Part shown: piece by piece, positions 53,089-61,172 of the stretch
Layout of the letters: each line of letters opens with the position of its first letter
Position numbering within the stretch: position 1 is the first letter of the stretch
Assembly: GCF_015767275.1 (NCBI RefSeq)
Contig: NZ_JADWMY010000008.1
Span: forward strand, 1 to 64,000
Reading direction: 5' to 3'
DNA length: 64,000 bases
Source: Herbaspirillum sp. AP02
GTDB lineage: Bacteria > Pseudomonadota > Gammaproteobacteria > Burkholderiales > Burkholderiaceae_D
The notes under the pieces: generated by a model
What the model was told of the DNA's origin: nothing
Seen by the model: only the letters and a program-made list of their open reading frames with translations
The model's database searches: none
Translations under genes and position numbers: made by a program

Positions 53089-55254
53089 ATGAAAACAGTT
53101 GCTTCACGCGCCCTGTGCCGCCATGAGCCCGGCCAGGACCAGGCGGTCGTTGCCATGGCGCGTCCGCCGCGCCTGCTGGAAACCTTGCTGGCCAACCTGG
53201 ACGGCATGGTCTACCGTTGCCGCGACGATGCCTACTGGACGCTGGAATTCGTCAGCGACGGTTGTCAGGCGCTGACCGGTTACGTGCCGGAAGACCTGCT
53301 GCTCAACGGCCGGCTGTCCTTCCTCGAACTGACCCATCCGGATGACCGCGACATGGTCCGCGCCCATATCGAGGCATGCCTGCGCGAGCGGCGCCGTATC
53401 GACATCGAGTACCGTATCCTGCACGCCGATGGCAGCTTGCGCTGGGTGTGGGAGCGGGGCGTGGGACTTTACAACGGCGCCGGGAAGGTGGAGGCCATGG
53501 AGGGCTTCCTGCAGGATGTGACCGAACGCAAGGAAGCCGCGCAGGCCCTGCAGGAGGCCGAACGGCGCTATCGCAGCATCTTCGAGAACGCCATCGAGGG
53601 CGTATTCCAGACCTCGCCCGACGGCACCTATATCGCCGTGAACCCGGCGCTGGCCCGCATCTATGGGTACCACTCACCGGAAGACCTGATCGTGGGCCTG
53701 CGCGACATCAGCCACCAACTCTATGTGGAGCCGGAGCGACGTACCGAATTCATGCGGCTGATGGAGCAGCATGGCTCGGTCTCCAATTTCGAGTCGCGGG
53801 TGTACCGGCGCGATGGCGACATCATCTGGATTTCCGAGAATGCGCGCGCGGTCTATGACGACGGTGACAAGCTGATCTGTTACGAGGGCACGGTGGAAGC
53901 CATCACCGAGCGCAAGCTGTACGAAGCCGAGATGCGCCACCAGGCCACCCACGATGCCTTGACCGGCTTGCCCAACCGCAACATGCTGCACGAACATCTG
54001 CAGCGCGCCATCCAGGTGGCGCGCCAGAAGGGTGGCCTGACGGCGGTGGTGTTCGTGGACCTGGACCAGTTCAAGTTCATCAATGACAGCCTGGGCCACC
54101 AGGTCGGCGACGAATTGCTCAAGACCGTGGCCCAGCGCCTGCAGGCCTGCCTGCGCGATACCGACATGGTGGCGCGCCAGGGCGGCGACGAATTCGTGCT
54201 GGTGCTGCAGAACCAGACCGGCGGTGAGCTGGGCATTGCCGAGGTCATGCAGCGCATCCTGGCGGCGGTGGCGCGTCCCTGGCAGGCCGGGGATAGAGAA
54301 TTCCAGGTCACCGCCAGCATCGGCGTGAGCCGTTATCCGGCCGATGGCAAGGATGTGGAAACTCTCCTGAAGCAGGCTGACTCGGCCATGTACCGTGCCA
54401 AGGAGCAGGGGCGCAATAACTTCCAGTTCTTTGCGCCGTGGATGGATACCCAGGTCAGCAACCGCCTGGAAATGCTGATCAACCTGCGCCGGGCGCTGGA
54501 TCAGGATGAGTTCAAGTTGTACTACCAGCCCAAGCTGAGCCTGAAGGATGGCAGCGTCATCGGCGCCGAGGCACTGATCCGCTGGCAGTCGCCCGAGCAG
54601 GGCATGGTGCCGCCGGATCGCTTCATTCCCTTCGCCGAGGATGCCGGCCTGATCGTGCCCATCGGCGAATGGGTCCTGCGCACCGCCTGCCACCAGAACA
54701 AATGCTGGCAGCAGGCGGGTCTGCCGACCATTCCGGTGGCGGTCAACCTGTCGCCGCGCCAGCTGAACCAGAGTCTGCCCGACTTCGTCAGCGACGTGCT
54801 GGCCCAGAGCGGGCTGGCGGCGTCCTGCCTGGAGCTGGAGATCACCGAAAACGTGGTCATGAAGGATGCCGAGAAGAGCGTGGCGACCTTGCATGCCCTG
54901 AAGCGCCTGGGTTTGCAGATCTCGGTGGATGACTTCGGCACGGGGTATTCGAGCCTGTCCTATCTGCGGCGCTTCCCGGTGGATGCCCTGAAGATCGACA
55001 AATCCTTCGTACGTGATATCGCCCGGGATGCCGACAGCGCGGCCATCGTCAAGGCTGTCATCTCTCTGGCGCATATCCTGAACTTGCGCGTCATTGCCGA
55101 AGGTGTGGAAAATGAGGAGCAGCATGCTTTCCTGAAGGAAAATGCTTGCGATGAAGTGCAGGGTTATTACTTTGGCAAGCCCATGGCCGTGGCCGATTTC
55201 ACGGAATGGCTCACCCGCCGGGCGGGAAGTGACCGGCTGGTATCAGGTAAATAA
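53089..55254 (+). CDS. PAS-PAS-GGDEF-EAL cyclic-di-GMP signalling protein
   Basis: A 721-residue cytoplasmic protein. Two PAS/PAC modules (about 25-150 and 160-280; DVTERKEAA and ITERKLYEAEM mark their ends) feed a diguanylate cyclase domain with GGDEF at 365-369 and the inhibitory I-site RDTD five residues before it. The EAL domain starts near 430 with EAL at 494-496 and has DDFGTGYSSLSYL and KIDKSFV. All catalytic motifs look intact in both domains, so it may make and break c-di-GMP. The start is uncertain: ATG 53089 or 53155. No membrane segment is seen. Confidence 0.9.
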   Translation: MKTVASRALCRHEPGQDQAVVAMARPPRLLETLLANLDGMVYRCRDDAYWTLEFVSDGCQALTGYVPEDLLLNGRLSFLELTHPDDRDMVRAHIEACLRERRRIDIEYRILHADGSLRWVWERGVGLYNGAGKVEAMEGFLQDVTERKEAAQALQEAERRYRSIFENAIEGVFQTSPDGTYIAVNPALARIYGYHSPEDLIVGLRDISHQLYVEPERRTEFMRLMEQHGSVSNFESRVYRRDGDIIWISENARAVYDDGDKLICYEGTVEAITERKLYEAEMRHQATHDALTGLPNRNMLHEHLQRAIQVARQKGGLTAVVFVDLDQFKFINDSLGHQVGDELLKTVAQRLQACLRDTDMVARQGGDEFVLVLQNQTGGELGIAEVMQRILAAVARPWQAGDREFQVTASIGVSRYPADGKDVETLLKQADSAMYRAKEQGRNNFQFFAPWMDTQVSNRLEMLINLRRALDQDEFKLYYQPKLSLKDGSVIGAEALIRWQSPEQGMVPPDRFIPFAEDAGLIVPIGEWVLRTACHQNKCWQQAGLPTIPVAVNLSPRQLNQSLPDFVSDVLAQSGLAASCLELEITENVVMKDAEKSVATLHALKRLGLQISVDDFGTGYSSLSYLRRFPVDALKIDKSFVRDIARDADSAAIVKAVISLAHILNLRVIAEGVENEEQHAFLKENACDEVQGYYFGKPMAVADFTEWLTRRAGSDRLVSGK

Positions 55255-55651
55255 TCGTGCGCAGAGTGCAACAGGCTCCATCCACGGAAATCTTTGTGCT
55301 ACACTCCGCGCAGTACTTTTGATGCCTTGCGCCCGACCGCCGCAGCCTGTGCGGACAACAAAGTCTCCATGACGCAAGGCCGGTAGTTGAAAAGGTGCAA
55401 GTCGGCCGTCCGCAACCCCGCGACATGACGGCTTTGCGAAAGCGCGATATCTCCGCGATGCCGATTTGCCCGGGTCTTAGATTCCAGCTCATTCAATCTC
55501 CAAACACCGGAAGGTAGCGCCGCCGCATCCAGCACTGCGCACGACTTGCCGCACCTGGCCTGATCACAGGCCCGGTTTGTTGCAGTCTTGCGGGATGGAG
55601 AGCAGCTGCAAGCCGAACTTTTGTTAACAACAAGACGCACAAGAGTGGTAC
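55255..55651. other. 397-bp region without a supportable gene
   Basis: It lies between the GGDEF-EAL gene and scpB. Neither strand has a convincing frame. A short hairpin (GGCCTG-ATCA-CAGGCC) is at about 55557-55572, without a T-run. It may hold a leader or small RNA for scpB, but I cannot support one. Confidence 0.4.
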
Positions 55652-56638
55652 ATGAATATTGCTGAGGCCAAGAAAGTCCTCGAAACCGCATTGCTTTGCA
55701 CGCATGAGCCGCTGTCGATCAATGACCTGAAGAAGCTGTACGTCGATCCCGAGAGCGGGGAGAGTAGTGACGTCAATGCCGAGATGATCCGGCAGATGCT
55801 CGACGAGCTGCGCACCGAGTGGGCCGACAAGGGCGTGGAGGTGGTCAGCCTGTCCACTGGATGGCGCTTCCAGAGCCGCAAGGAAATGAAGGTCTACCTG
55901 GAGCGCCTGAATCCGGAGAAGCCGCCCAGGTATACCCGTGCCACGCTGGAAACGCTGGCCATCATCGCCTATCGCCAGCCGGTCACGCGCGGTGACATCG
56001 AAGAGATTCGTGGCGTGGCGGTCAATACACAGACCATCCGCATGCTGGAAGACCGCGGCTGGATCGAGTCGATCGGCCATCGCGATGTGCCGGGCCGGCC
56101 AGCCTTGTTCGCCACGACACGCAAGTTCCTGGATGACCTGGGCCTGAGCTCGCTGGAAGAATTGCCGCCGCTGCAGCAGGTCAGCGGCGAAGCGGTCGCC
56201 CAGGGCGCACTGCTGGAATTGCAGGCACTCGAAGGCGGCGTGGCCGCTCTGGCGGAAGAAGAGCCGGACGAGGCTGTCGCTGAAGCGATGCCGGAAATGT
56301 CGGAGGCTGCGGAGCATTTGGAAACCGCAGAATCTGCAGAGATCGCCGAAGCCGTCGATGGCGCCGCAGTGTTGGACGAGCACGCCGAGGCAGATGCTTC
56401 CGCAGATCACATGGATATCGCAGCCGCCGCCGGGGAAGAGCGCGCTGCGGGCAATCAGGACGACGCTTCCCCGGAAGCACCAGAACCTTTTGAGCAAGAT
56501 GCTGCCGTAACTGGCACAGACGCCATCGAGGCCGCCGGCGAAGCGGCAGGCGAGCATAACGACACCACCGAGCGGGCCGATCAGCGGGAAGATGACGCGC
56601 GTCCGCCACATCCAGATTCGAAGAATGAAGCCAACTAG
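55652..56638 (+). CDS. scpB: Segregation and condensation protein ScpB
   Basis: A 328-residue subunit of the SMC-ScpAB condensin. Residues 1 to about 185 form the two winged-helix domains of the family ([61 protein letters not shown]). The remaining 140 residues are an extra low-complexity tail rich in Glu, Asp and Ala. The usual ScpB is about 180-220 residues, so the tail is an extension. The stop overlaps the rluB start by 14 bp. Confidence 0.93.
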   Translation: MNIAEAKKVLETALLCTHEPLSINDLKKLYVDPESGESSDVNAEMIRQMLDELRTEWADKGVEVVSLSTGWRFQSRKEMKVYLERLNPEKPPRYTRATLETLAIIAYRQPVTRGDIEEIRGVAVNTQTIRMLEDRGWIESIGHRDVPGRPALFATTRKFLDDLGLSSLEELPPLQQVSGEAVAQGALLELQALEGGVAALAEEEPDEAVAEAMPEMSEAAEHLETAESAEIAEAVDGAAVLDEHAEADASADHMDIAAAAGEERAAGNQDDASPEAPEPFEQDAAVTGTDAIEAAGEAAGEHNDTTERADQREDDARPPHPDSKNEAN

Positions 56639-58685
56639 TTCCAAAGACGAGACCCAGGTCGAACTCGCAGCGGCCGATGCCGCCACCTCCGACAAGCCGG
56701 TGAAGAAGCGCACGCGCAAACCTGCGGCCAGCGCAGCACCCGATGCAGGCGAGGCGCCGGCAGCGCAGGCTGCGGCTGCCGACGCTGCTGCACCGAAGAA
56801 GCGCGCTCCACGTGCCAAGAAGGCGGTTGTCGAGGAATCGGCACCTGTGGCGCAAGCGCCTGCACAGGTCGCTGCTGCACCCGCGCAAGAATCTGCCGAG
56901 CCCGTCAAGAAGCCACGTGCCACCAAGCCGCGCGCCAAGAAGGCCGACGAGGCCGTCGGAAGTGCTGCCCCGGCTGCTCCGGCCCAGTTGGATCTGCAGA
57001 TCGAATCTGCGCCCGCGCCGTCCAAGCCCAAGCGTGCCGCCAAGCCCAAGGCTGGTACCACGCCTGAAGTGGCGGCAGCGGCTCCGGCTCTTGCTCCGGT
57101 CGAGCTGCCCAAGGTCATCGTCACCGTCGGCGAGGAAGTGGTCGCGCCCCCGGTGCTGCTGGATGCTCCGGTGGATCCGAATCGTGCCAAGCCGGCCCGT
57201 CGCGGTGTGCGCGGTCCTCGCGCCCTGCGCAACAACCGCGCTGCCCAGCGTGCTGCTGCCGGCGCCGAAGCGGGCGCTCCGGCCAAGGGTGAGAACCCGA
57301 CCGCGCCGGAACAGCCACGCGGCCAGTTCGGCAAGAACAATGGACAGCACAATGGACCATCCGGTCAGCCCGGCCAGCAGGGCAAGAAGAATTTCGACAA
57401 GAACGGCAAGAAGCCCAAGGCCCCGCAACTGGGGTTGCGTGCAGCCGAGCCGGTCGATGACATCTTCTCCTACGTCACCTCCGAGGCCTATGATCGCGAC
57501 GAAGGCGCCAAGGCCGGTGCTCGCCAGGCGCACCAGATGCGCGGCAAGAACGGCCGCCGCGACCTGACCGCCGAGGACGATGCTCCCAAGCTGCACAAGG
57601 TGCTGGCTGACGCCGGTCTGGGTTCGCGTCGCGACATGGAAGAGCTCATCGTCGCCGGCCGTGTCTCGGTCAACGGCGAGCCGGCCCACATCGGCCAGCG
57701 CATCCTGCCCACCGATGCCGTGCGTATCAACGGCAAGCTGATCCAGCGCAAGGTGAGCAAGCGCCCGCCGCGCGTGCTGGTATATCACAAGCCCTCCGGT
57801 GAAATCGTCAGTCATGCCGATCCGGAAGGACGCAGTTCCGTATTTGACCGCCTGCCGACCATGAAGGCCGGCAAGTGGCTGGCAGTGGGGCGGCTGGACT
57901 TCAACACCGAAGGCCTGCTGCTGTTCACCACCTCCGGTGACCTGGCCAACCGCCTGATGCACCCGCGCTACAACATCGAGCGTGAATACGCCGTGCGTAC
58001 CCTGGGTGAGCTGGAAGAGGGCATGCGCCAGAAGCTGCTGAGCGGCGTCGAGCTTGATGACGGCCCGGCCCAGTTCGCCCGGATCGCCGATGGTGGTGGC
58101 GAAGGTGTGAACAAGTGGTATCGCGTGACCATCGGCGAAGGCCGCAATCGTGAAGTGCGCCGTATGTTCGAAGCGGTCGGCCTGACCGTGTCGCGCCTGA
58201 TCCGTACCCGCTACGGCGCCATGACGCTGCCGCAGACCTTGAAGCGCGGTCGCTGGGAAGAGCTGGAAGAAAATGCCGTGCGCAACCTGATGGCAGCCTG
58301 TGGTCTGGAAAAGCAGGCGGGCGAAGCCAAGTCGGCCAACGGCGGCAAGTCGCAGGGCAATGCGCCGCGTGGCAACGCAATGCAGAACAAGGGGCCGCAA
58401 AAAGGTCGCGGCAGCGGCAACTTCGGCAACCAGGGTGGTAATTACGCTGGTGGTCAGGGTGGCAACTTCGGTGGCGGCAATTACGGCGGTAACAAGGGTG
58501 GCAACAAGGGCGGTCAGCCCAAGAGTCGCCAACCCGACCCGCTGCAGACGGCGCTGGGTTTCCCGGATGCAGGTAACGGACAGCGTCGCGGTAATCGTCC
58601 GCAACGCGGCGGCGGCGCCAACAGCGCAGCCAACTTCATGCTGGGTGGCCTGCCGGGCGTGAATCGCCGTCGCGGCGGTCGCTGA
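56625..58685 (+). CDS. rluB: 23S rRNA pseudouridine synthase RluB with long disordered tails
   Basis: Makes pseudouridine 2605 in 23S rRNA in E. coli. Of 686 residues only about 322-565 are the enzyme: an S4 domain ([20 protein letters not shown]) and a TruA-like core with catalytic Asp425 in [12 protein letters not shown]. The N-terminal 320 residues are Lys/Ala/Pro-rich, similar in composition to histone H1, with many KKP and RAKK words. The C-terminus is Gly/Asn-rich ([14 protein letters not shown]). The start at 56625 lies inside the end of scpB, so the pair is translationally coupled. Both tails probably bind RNA. Confidence 0.93.
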   Translation: MKPTSSKDETQVELAAADAATSDKPVKKRTRKPAASAAPDAGEAPAAQAAAADAAAPKKRAPRAKKAVVEESAPVAQAPAQVAAAPAQESAEPVKKPRATKPRAKKADEAVGSAAPAAPAQLDLQIESAPAPSKPKRAAKPKAGTTPEVAAAAPALAPVELPKVIVTVGEEVVAPPVLLDAPVDPNRAKPARRGVRGPRALRNNRAAQRAAAGAEAGAPAKGENPTAPEQPRGQFGKNNGQHNGPSGQPGQQGKKNFDKNGKKPKAPQLGLRAAEPVDDIFSYVTSEAYDRDEGAKAGARQAHQMRGKNGRRDLTAEDDAPKLHKVLADAGLGSRRDMEELIVAGRVSVNGEPAHIGQRILPTDAVRINGKLIQRKVSKRPPRVLVYHKPSGEIVSHADPEGRSSVFDRLPTMKAGKWLAVGRLDFNTEGLLLFTTSGDLANRLMHPRYNIEREYAVRTLGELEEGMRQKLLSGVELDDGPAQFARIADGGGEGVNKWYRVTIGEGRNREVRRMFEAVGLTVSRLIRTRYGAMTLPQTLKRGRWEELEENAVRNLMAACGLEKQAGEAKSANGGKSQGNAPRGNAMQNKGPQKGRGSGNFGNQGGNYAGGQGGNFGGGNYGGNKGGNKGGQPKSRQPDPLQTALGFPDAGNGQRRGNRPQRGGGANSAANFMLGGLPGVNRRRGGR

Positions 58686-58819
58686 ACCGGTGAATTGCCT
58701 GATCGCAATCTGTCAGGCAGTCGTACGCGAATCGTCGTGATAAACCACGCAGGAGTGCGCCAATGACGTTTTTTATGGACGTTTTTGGCGCCTTCTTCAC
58801 ATTTCCACCAATTCTGGAT

Positions 58820-58848
58820 TTGCTGTCAATACCTGGATCGGTTATAAT
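58820..58848 (+). promoter_or_regulatory. Strong sigma-70 promoter ahead of rimP-nusA-infB
   Basis: TTGCTG (58820-58825) and TATAAT (58843-58848) with exactly 17 bp between them. Transcription would start near 58855, about 215 bp before rimP. Confidence 0.75.
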
Positions 58849-58854
58849 GTGTTA

Positions 58855-59006
58855 GTTAAACGCAACCTGCCGCGAATCGCATATGTGATAAATCATTGAT
58901 AGATCCGCCTGCGCCCCGATGTGTTGGAAGTCCGGCGGTTCGCGTGATGTGTGATCTCGATTTGTGTAGAGATAACAAAAGATGGGCAGATGCCCATTTT
59001 TTTTTT
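58855..59006 (+). ncRNA. Probable leader RNA ending in an intrinsic terminator upstream of rimP
   Basis: A transcript from the promoter at 58820-58848 would run about 150 nt to a hairpin followed by ten T (58982-59006), before reaching the rimP start at 59071. The arrangement is that of an attenuator controlling rimP-nusA-infB, or of a short stand-alone RNA. No tRNA fold could be drawn for it, unlike the E. coli operon, which opens with metY. Confidence 0.5.
58982..59006 (+). terminator. Intrinsic terminator inside the rimP leader
   Basis: ATGGGC-AGAT-GCCCAT followed by ten T (58997-59006). The stem is short but the T-run is long, and an A-run precedes it. It lies between the promoter and rimP, so readthrough must be regulated, or a second promoter used. 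Confidence 0.75.
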
Positions 59007-59070
59007 GCTGTTCAATTTTGGATGTCTGCCTGCCGCTCCGGCAAAGCAGCGTCGTCATGGAGAAAAAGTC

Positions 59071-59565
59071 TTGCAATTGCTGGAACTGATCGAATCCACC
59101 CTTTCGGGCCTGGGCTACGAACTGGTCGAGTTCGAGAAGGCGCCGCGCGGTCTGATGCGCGTCTTTATCGATTTCCCGTTCGATCCTGATACGGAAGAAG
59201 CGCGTTCGATCACTGTCGAGGATTGCGAGAAGGCGACGCACCAGCTGTTGCACGTCTTCACCGTGGAAGACGTGGTCTACGAGCGCCTGGAAGTGTCCTC
59301 GCCCGGACTGGATCGCCCCCTGAAGAAATTTACCGACTTCGTACGTTTCGTCGATTGCGAAGCGGTCGTCAAGTTGCGCGTGCCGCTGCCTGATACCGCC
59401 AATCGCAAGACCTACGAAGGTGTGTTGCGTGCGCCCGAAGGCGAGGAACTGGTATTGGAATTTGAAGCAAACGATGGGTCGGCTGCCGTGTTGAATTTCA
59501 CGCTGGCCGATGTGGATAAGGCACACCTGGTGCCGCAGGTCGATTTTAGGAGTCGCAAAGGATGA
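59071..59565 (+). CDS. rimP: Ribosome maturation factor RimP
   Basis: A 164-residue factor needed to mature the 30S subunit. Family features: [20 protein letters not shown] at the N-terminus, [13 protein letters not shown] and [18 protein letters not shown] in the core, and the C-terminal SH3-like part ending [18 protein letters not shown]. The start is a TTG at 59071 with GGAG eight bases upstream, matching the usual first residues. The frame is open further upstream, but that part crosses the terminator. It overlaps nusA by ATGA. Confidence 0.92.
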   Translation: MQLLELIESTLSGLGYELVEFEKAPRGLMRVFIDFPFDPDTEEARSITVEDCEKATHQLLHVFTVEDVVYERLEVSSPGLDRPLKKFTDFVRFVDCEAVVKLRVPLPDTANRKTYEGVLRAPEGEELVLEFEANDGSAAVLNFTLADVDKAHLVPQVDFRSRKG

Positions 59566-61121
59566 GTCGCGAAATTTTGTTGTTGGTCGATGCGCTGGCG
59601 CGCGAAAAGAACGTCGATAAGGAAGTCGTCTTCGGCGCATTGGAGCATGCCCTGGCGCAGGCTACCAAGAAGCGCTATGAAGGCGAGGTCGACATTCGCG
59701 TCTCCATCGATCGCGAGAGCGGCGAGTTCGAATCCTTCCGCCGCTGGCACGTGGTGCCCGACGAGGCCGGCCTGCAACTGCCTGACCAGGAAGTGCTGCT
59801 GTTCGAAGCCAAGGAGCAGTTCCCCGACATCGAAGTGGACGAATACATCGAAGACCCGATCGAGTCCGTGGAATTCGGTCGTCGCTTTGCACAGGACACC
59901 AAACAGGTGGTCCTGCAGCGCATCCGCGACGCCGAGCGCGAGCAGATCCTGGCCGACTTCCTGGCCCGTGGCGATGCCCTGGTGACCGGTACCATCAAGC
60001 GCATGGAGCGCGGTGATGCCATCATCGAATCCGGCAAGATCGAAGCCCGCCTGCCGCGCGACCAGATGATCCCCAAGGAAAACCTGCGCATCGGCGACCG
60101 CGTCCGTGCCTATATCCTGCGCGTGGATCGTGGCGCCCGTGGCCCGCAGGTGATCCTGTCGCGCACCGCGCCGGAATTCATCATGAAGCTGTTCGAACTG
60201 GAAGTGCCGGAAATCGAACAAGGCTCGCTGGAAATCAAATCTGCCGCCCGTGACCCGGGTGTGCGCGCCAAGATCGCGGTCTATACGGCCGACAAGCGCA
60301 TCGATCCCATCGGCACTTGCGTGGGCATGCGCGGTTCGCGGGTGCAGGCCGTGACCGGTGAGCTGGGTGGCGAGCGCGTGGACATCGTGCTGTGGTCGGA
60401 AGACCCGGCGCAGTTCGTCATCGGCGCGCTGGCGCCGGCCAACGTCAGCTCCATCGTGGTCGATGAAGAAAAGCATGCCATGGACGTGGTGGTGGACGAA
60501 GAGAACCTGGCCATCGCCATCGGCCGCGGCGGTCAGAACGTGCGTCTGGCAGCCGAACTGACCCGCTGGCAGATCAACATCATGACGGCCGAGGAATCGG
60601 CCGACAAGTCGGCGGCCGAGACCGCGCTGATCCGTACGCTGTTCATGGAAAAGCTCGATGTCGACCAGGAAGTGGCCGACATCCTGGTCGAGGAAGGTTT
60701 CTCGACCCTGGAAGAAATCGCCTACGTGCCGATCACCGAGATGCTCGAGATCGAATCGTTCGACGAAGAGACCGTCAATGAGCTGCGCAACCGCGCCCGC
60801 GACGCCCTGGTGACCGAAGCGATCGCCTCCGAAGAAGGCCTGGAAGGCATGGAAGAGGAGCTGATCAACTTCGAGGGCCTGGACCGTGTGCTGGCCGGCA
60901 AGCTGGGCCTGGCTGGCGTGAAGACGCTGTCGGCCTTCGCTGGCCTGGCTTATGACGAATTCGGCGCGATCCTGGCCCTGCCTTCCGAGCGCGCGCGCCA
61001 ACTGATTGAAAATGCATTTGAAGATGTGACCGACGATGAAATGAAGCTCATCGATTCCAAATACGATGAGCGCGCCAAGGCCCTGCAGGCCAAGGCATGG
61101 AGCGCAGTCGAAGGCCGCTGA
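59562..61121 (+). CDS. nusA: Transcription termination/antitermination factor NusA
   Basis: A 519-residue RNA-polymerase-binding protein. Domains in order: N-terminal polymerase-binding region (1-130), S1 (about 133-200; [20 protein letters not shown]), two KH domains ([29 protein letters not shown]), and two acidic C-terminal helix-hairpin repeats (about 360-510; [16 protein letters not shown]). The C-terminal repeats are typical of proteobacteria. The gene overlaps rimP by four bases and is followed 51 bp later by infB. Confidence 0.97.
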   Translation: MSREILLLVDALAREKNVDKEVVFGALEHALAQATKKRYEGEVDIRVSIDRESGEFESFRRWHVVPDEAGLQLPDQEVLLFEAKEQFPDIEVDEYIEDPIESVEFGRRFAQDTKQVVLQRIRDAEREQILADFLARGDALVTGTIKRMERGDAIIESGKIEARLPRDQMIPKENLRIGDRVRAYILRVDRGARGPQVILSRTAPEFIMKLFELEVPEIEQGSLEIKSAARDPGVRAKIAVYTADKRIDPIGTCVGMRGSRVQAVTGELGGERVDIVLWSEDPAQFVIGALAPANVSSIVVDEEKHAMDVVVDEENLAIAIGRGGQNVRLAAELTRWQINIMTAEESADKSAAETALIRTLFMEKLDVDQEVADILVEEGFSTLEEIAYVPITEMLEIESFDEETVNELRNRARDALVTEAIASEEGLEGMEEELINFEGLDRVLAGKLGLAGVKTLSAFAGLAYDEFGAILALPSERARQLIENAFEDVTDDEMKLIDSKYDERAKALQAKAWSAVEGR

Positions 61122-61172
61122 GAAGCGGTGCGTCTCCACATCATCTGCCGAGCACATAGAAAAGAGGACTGA

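Noticed and set aside
58855..58980. Initiator tRNA (metY) ahead of rimP, as in E. coli
   Set aside because: No cloverleaf, CCA end or anticodon arm could be drawn in this stretch.
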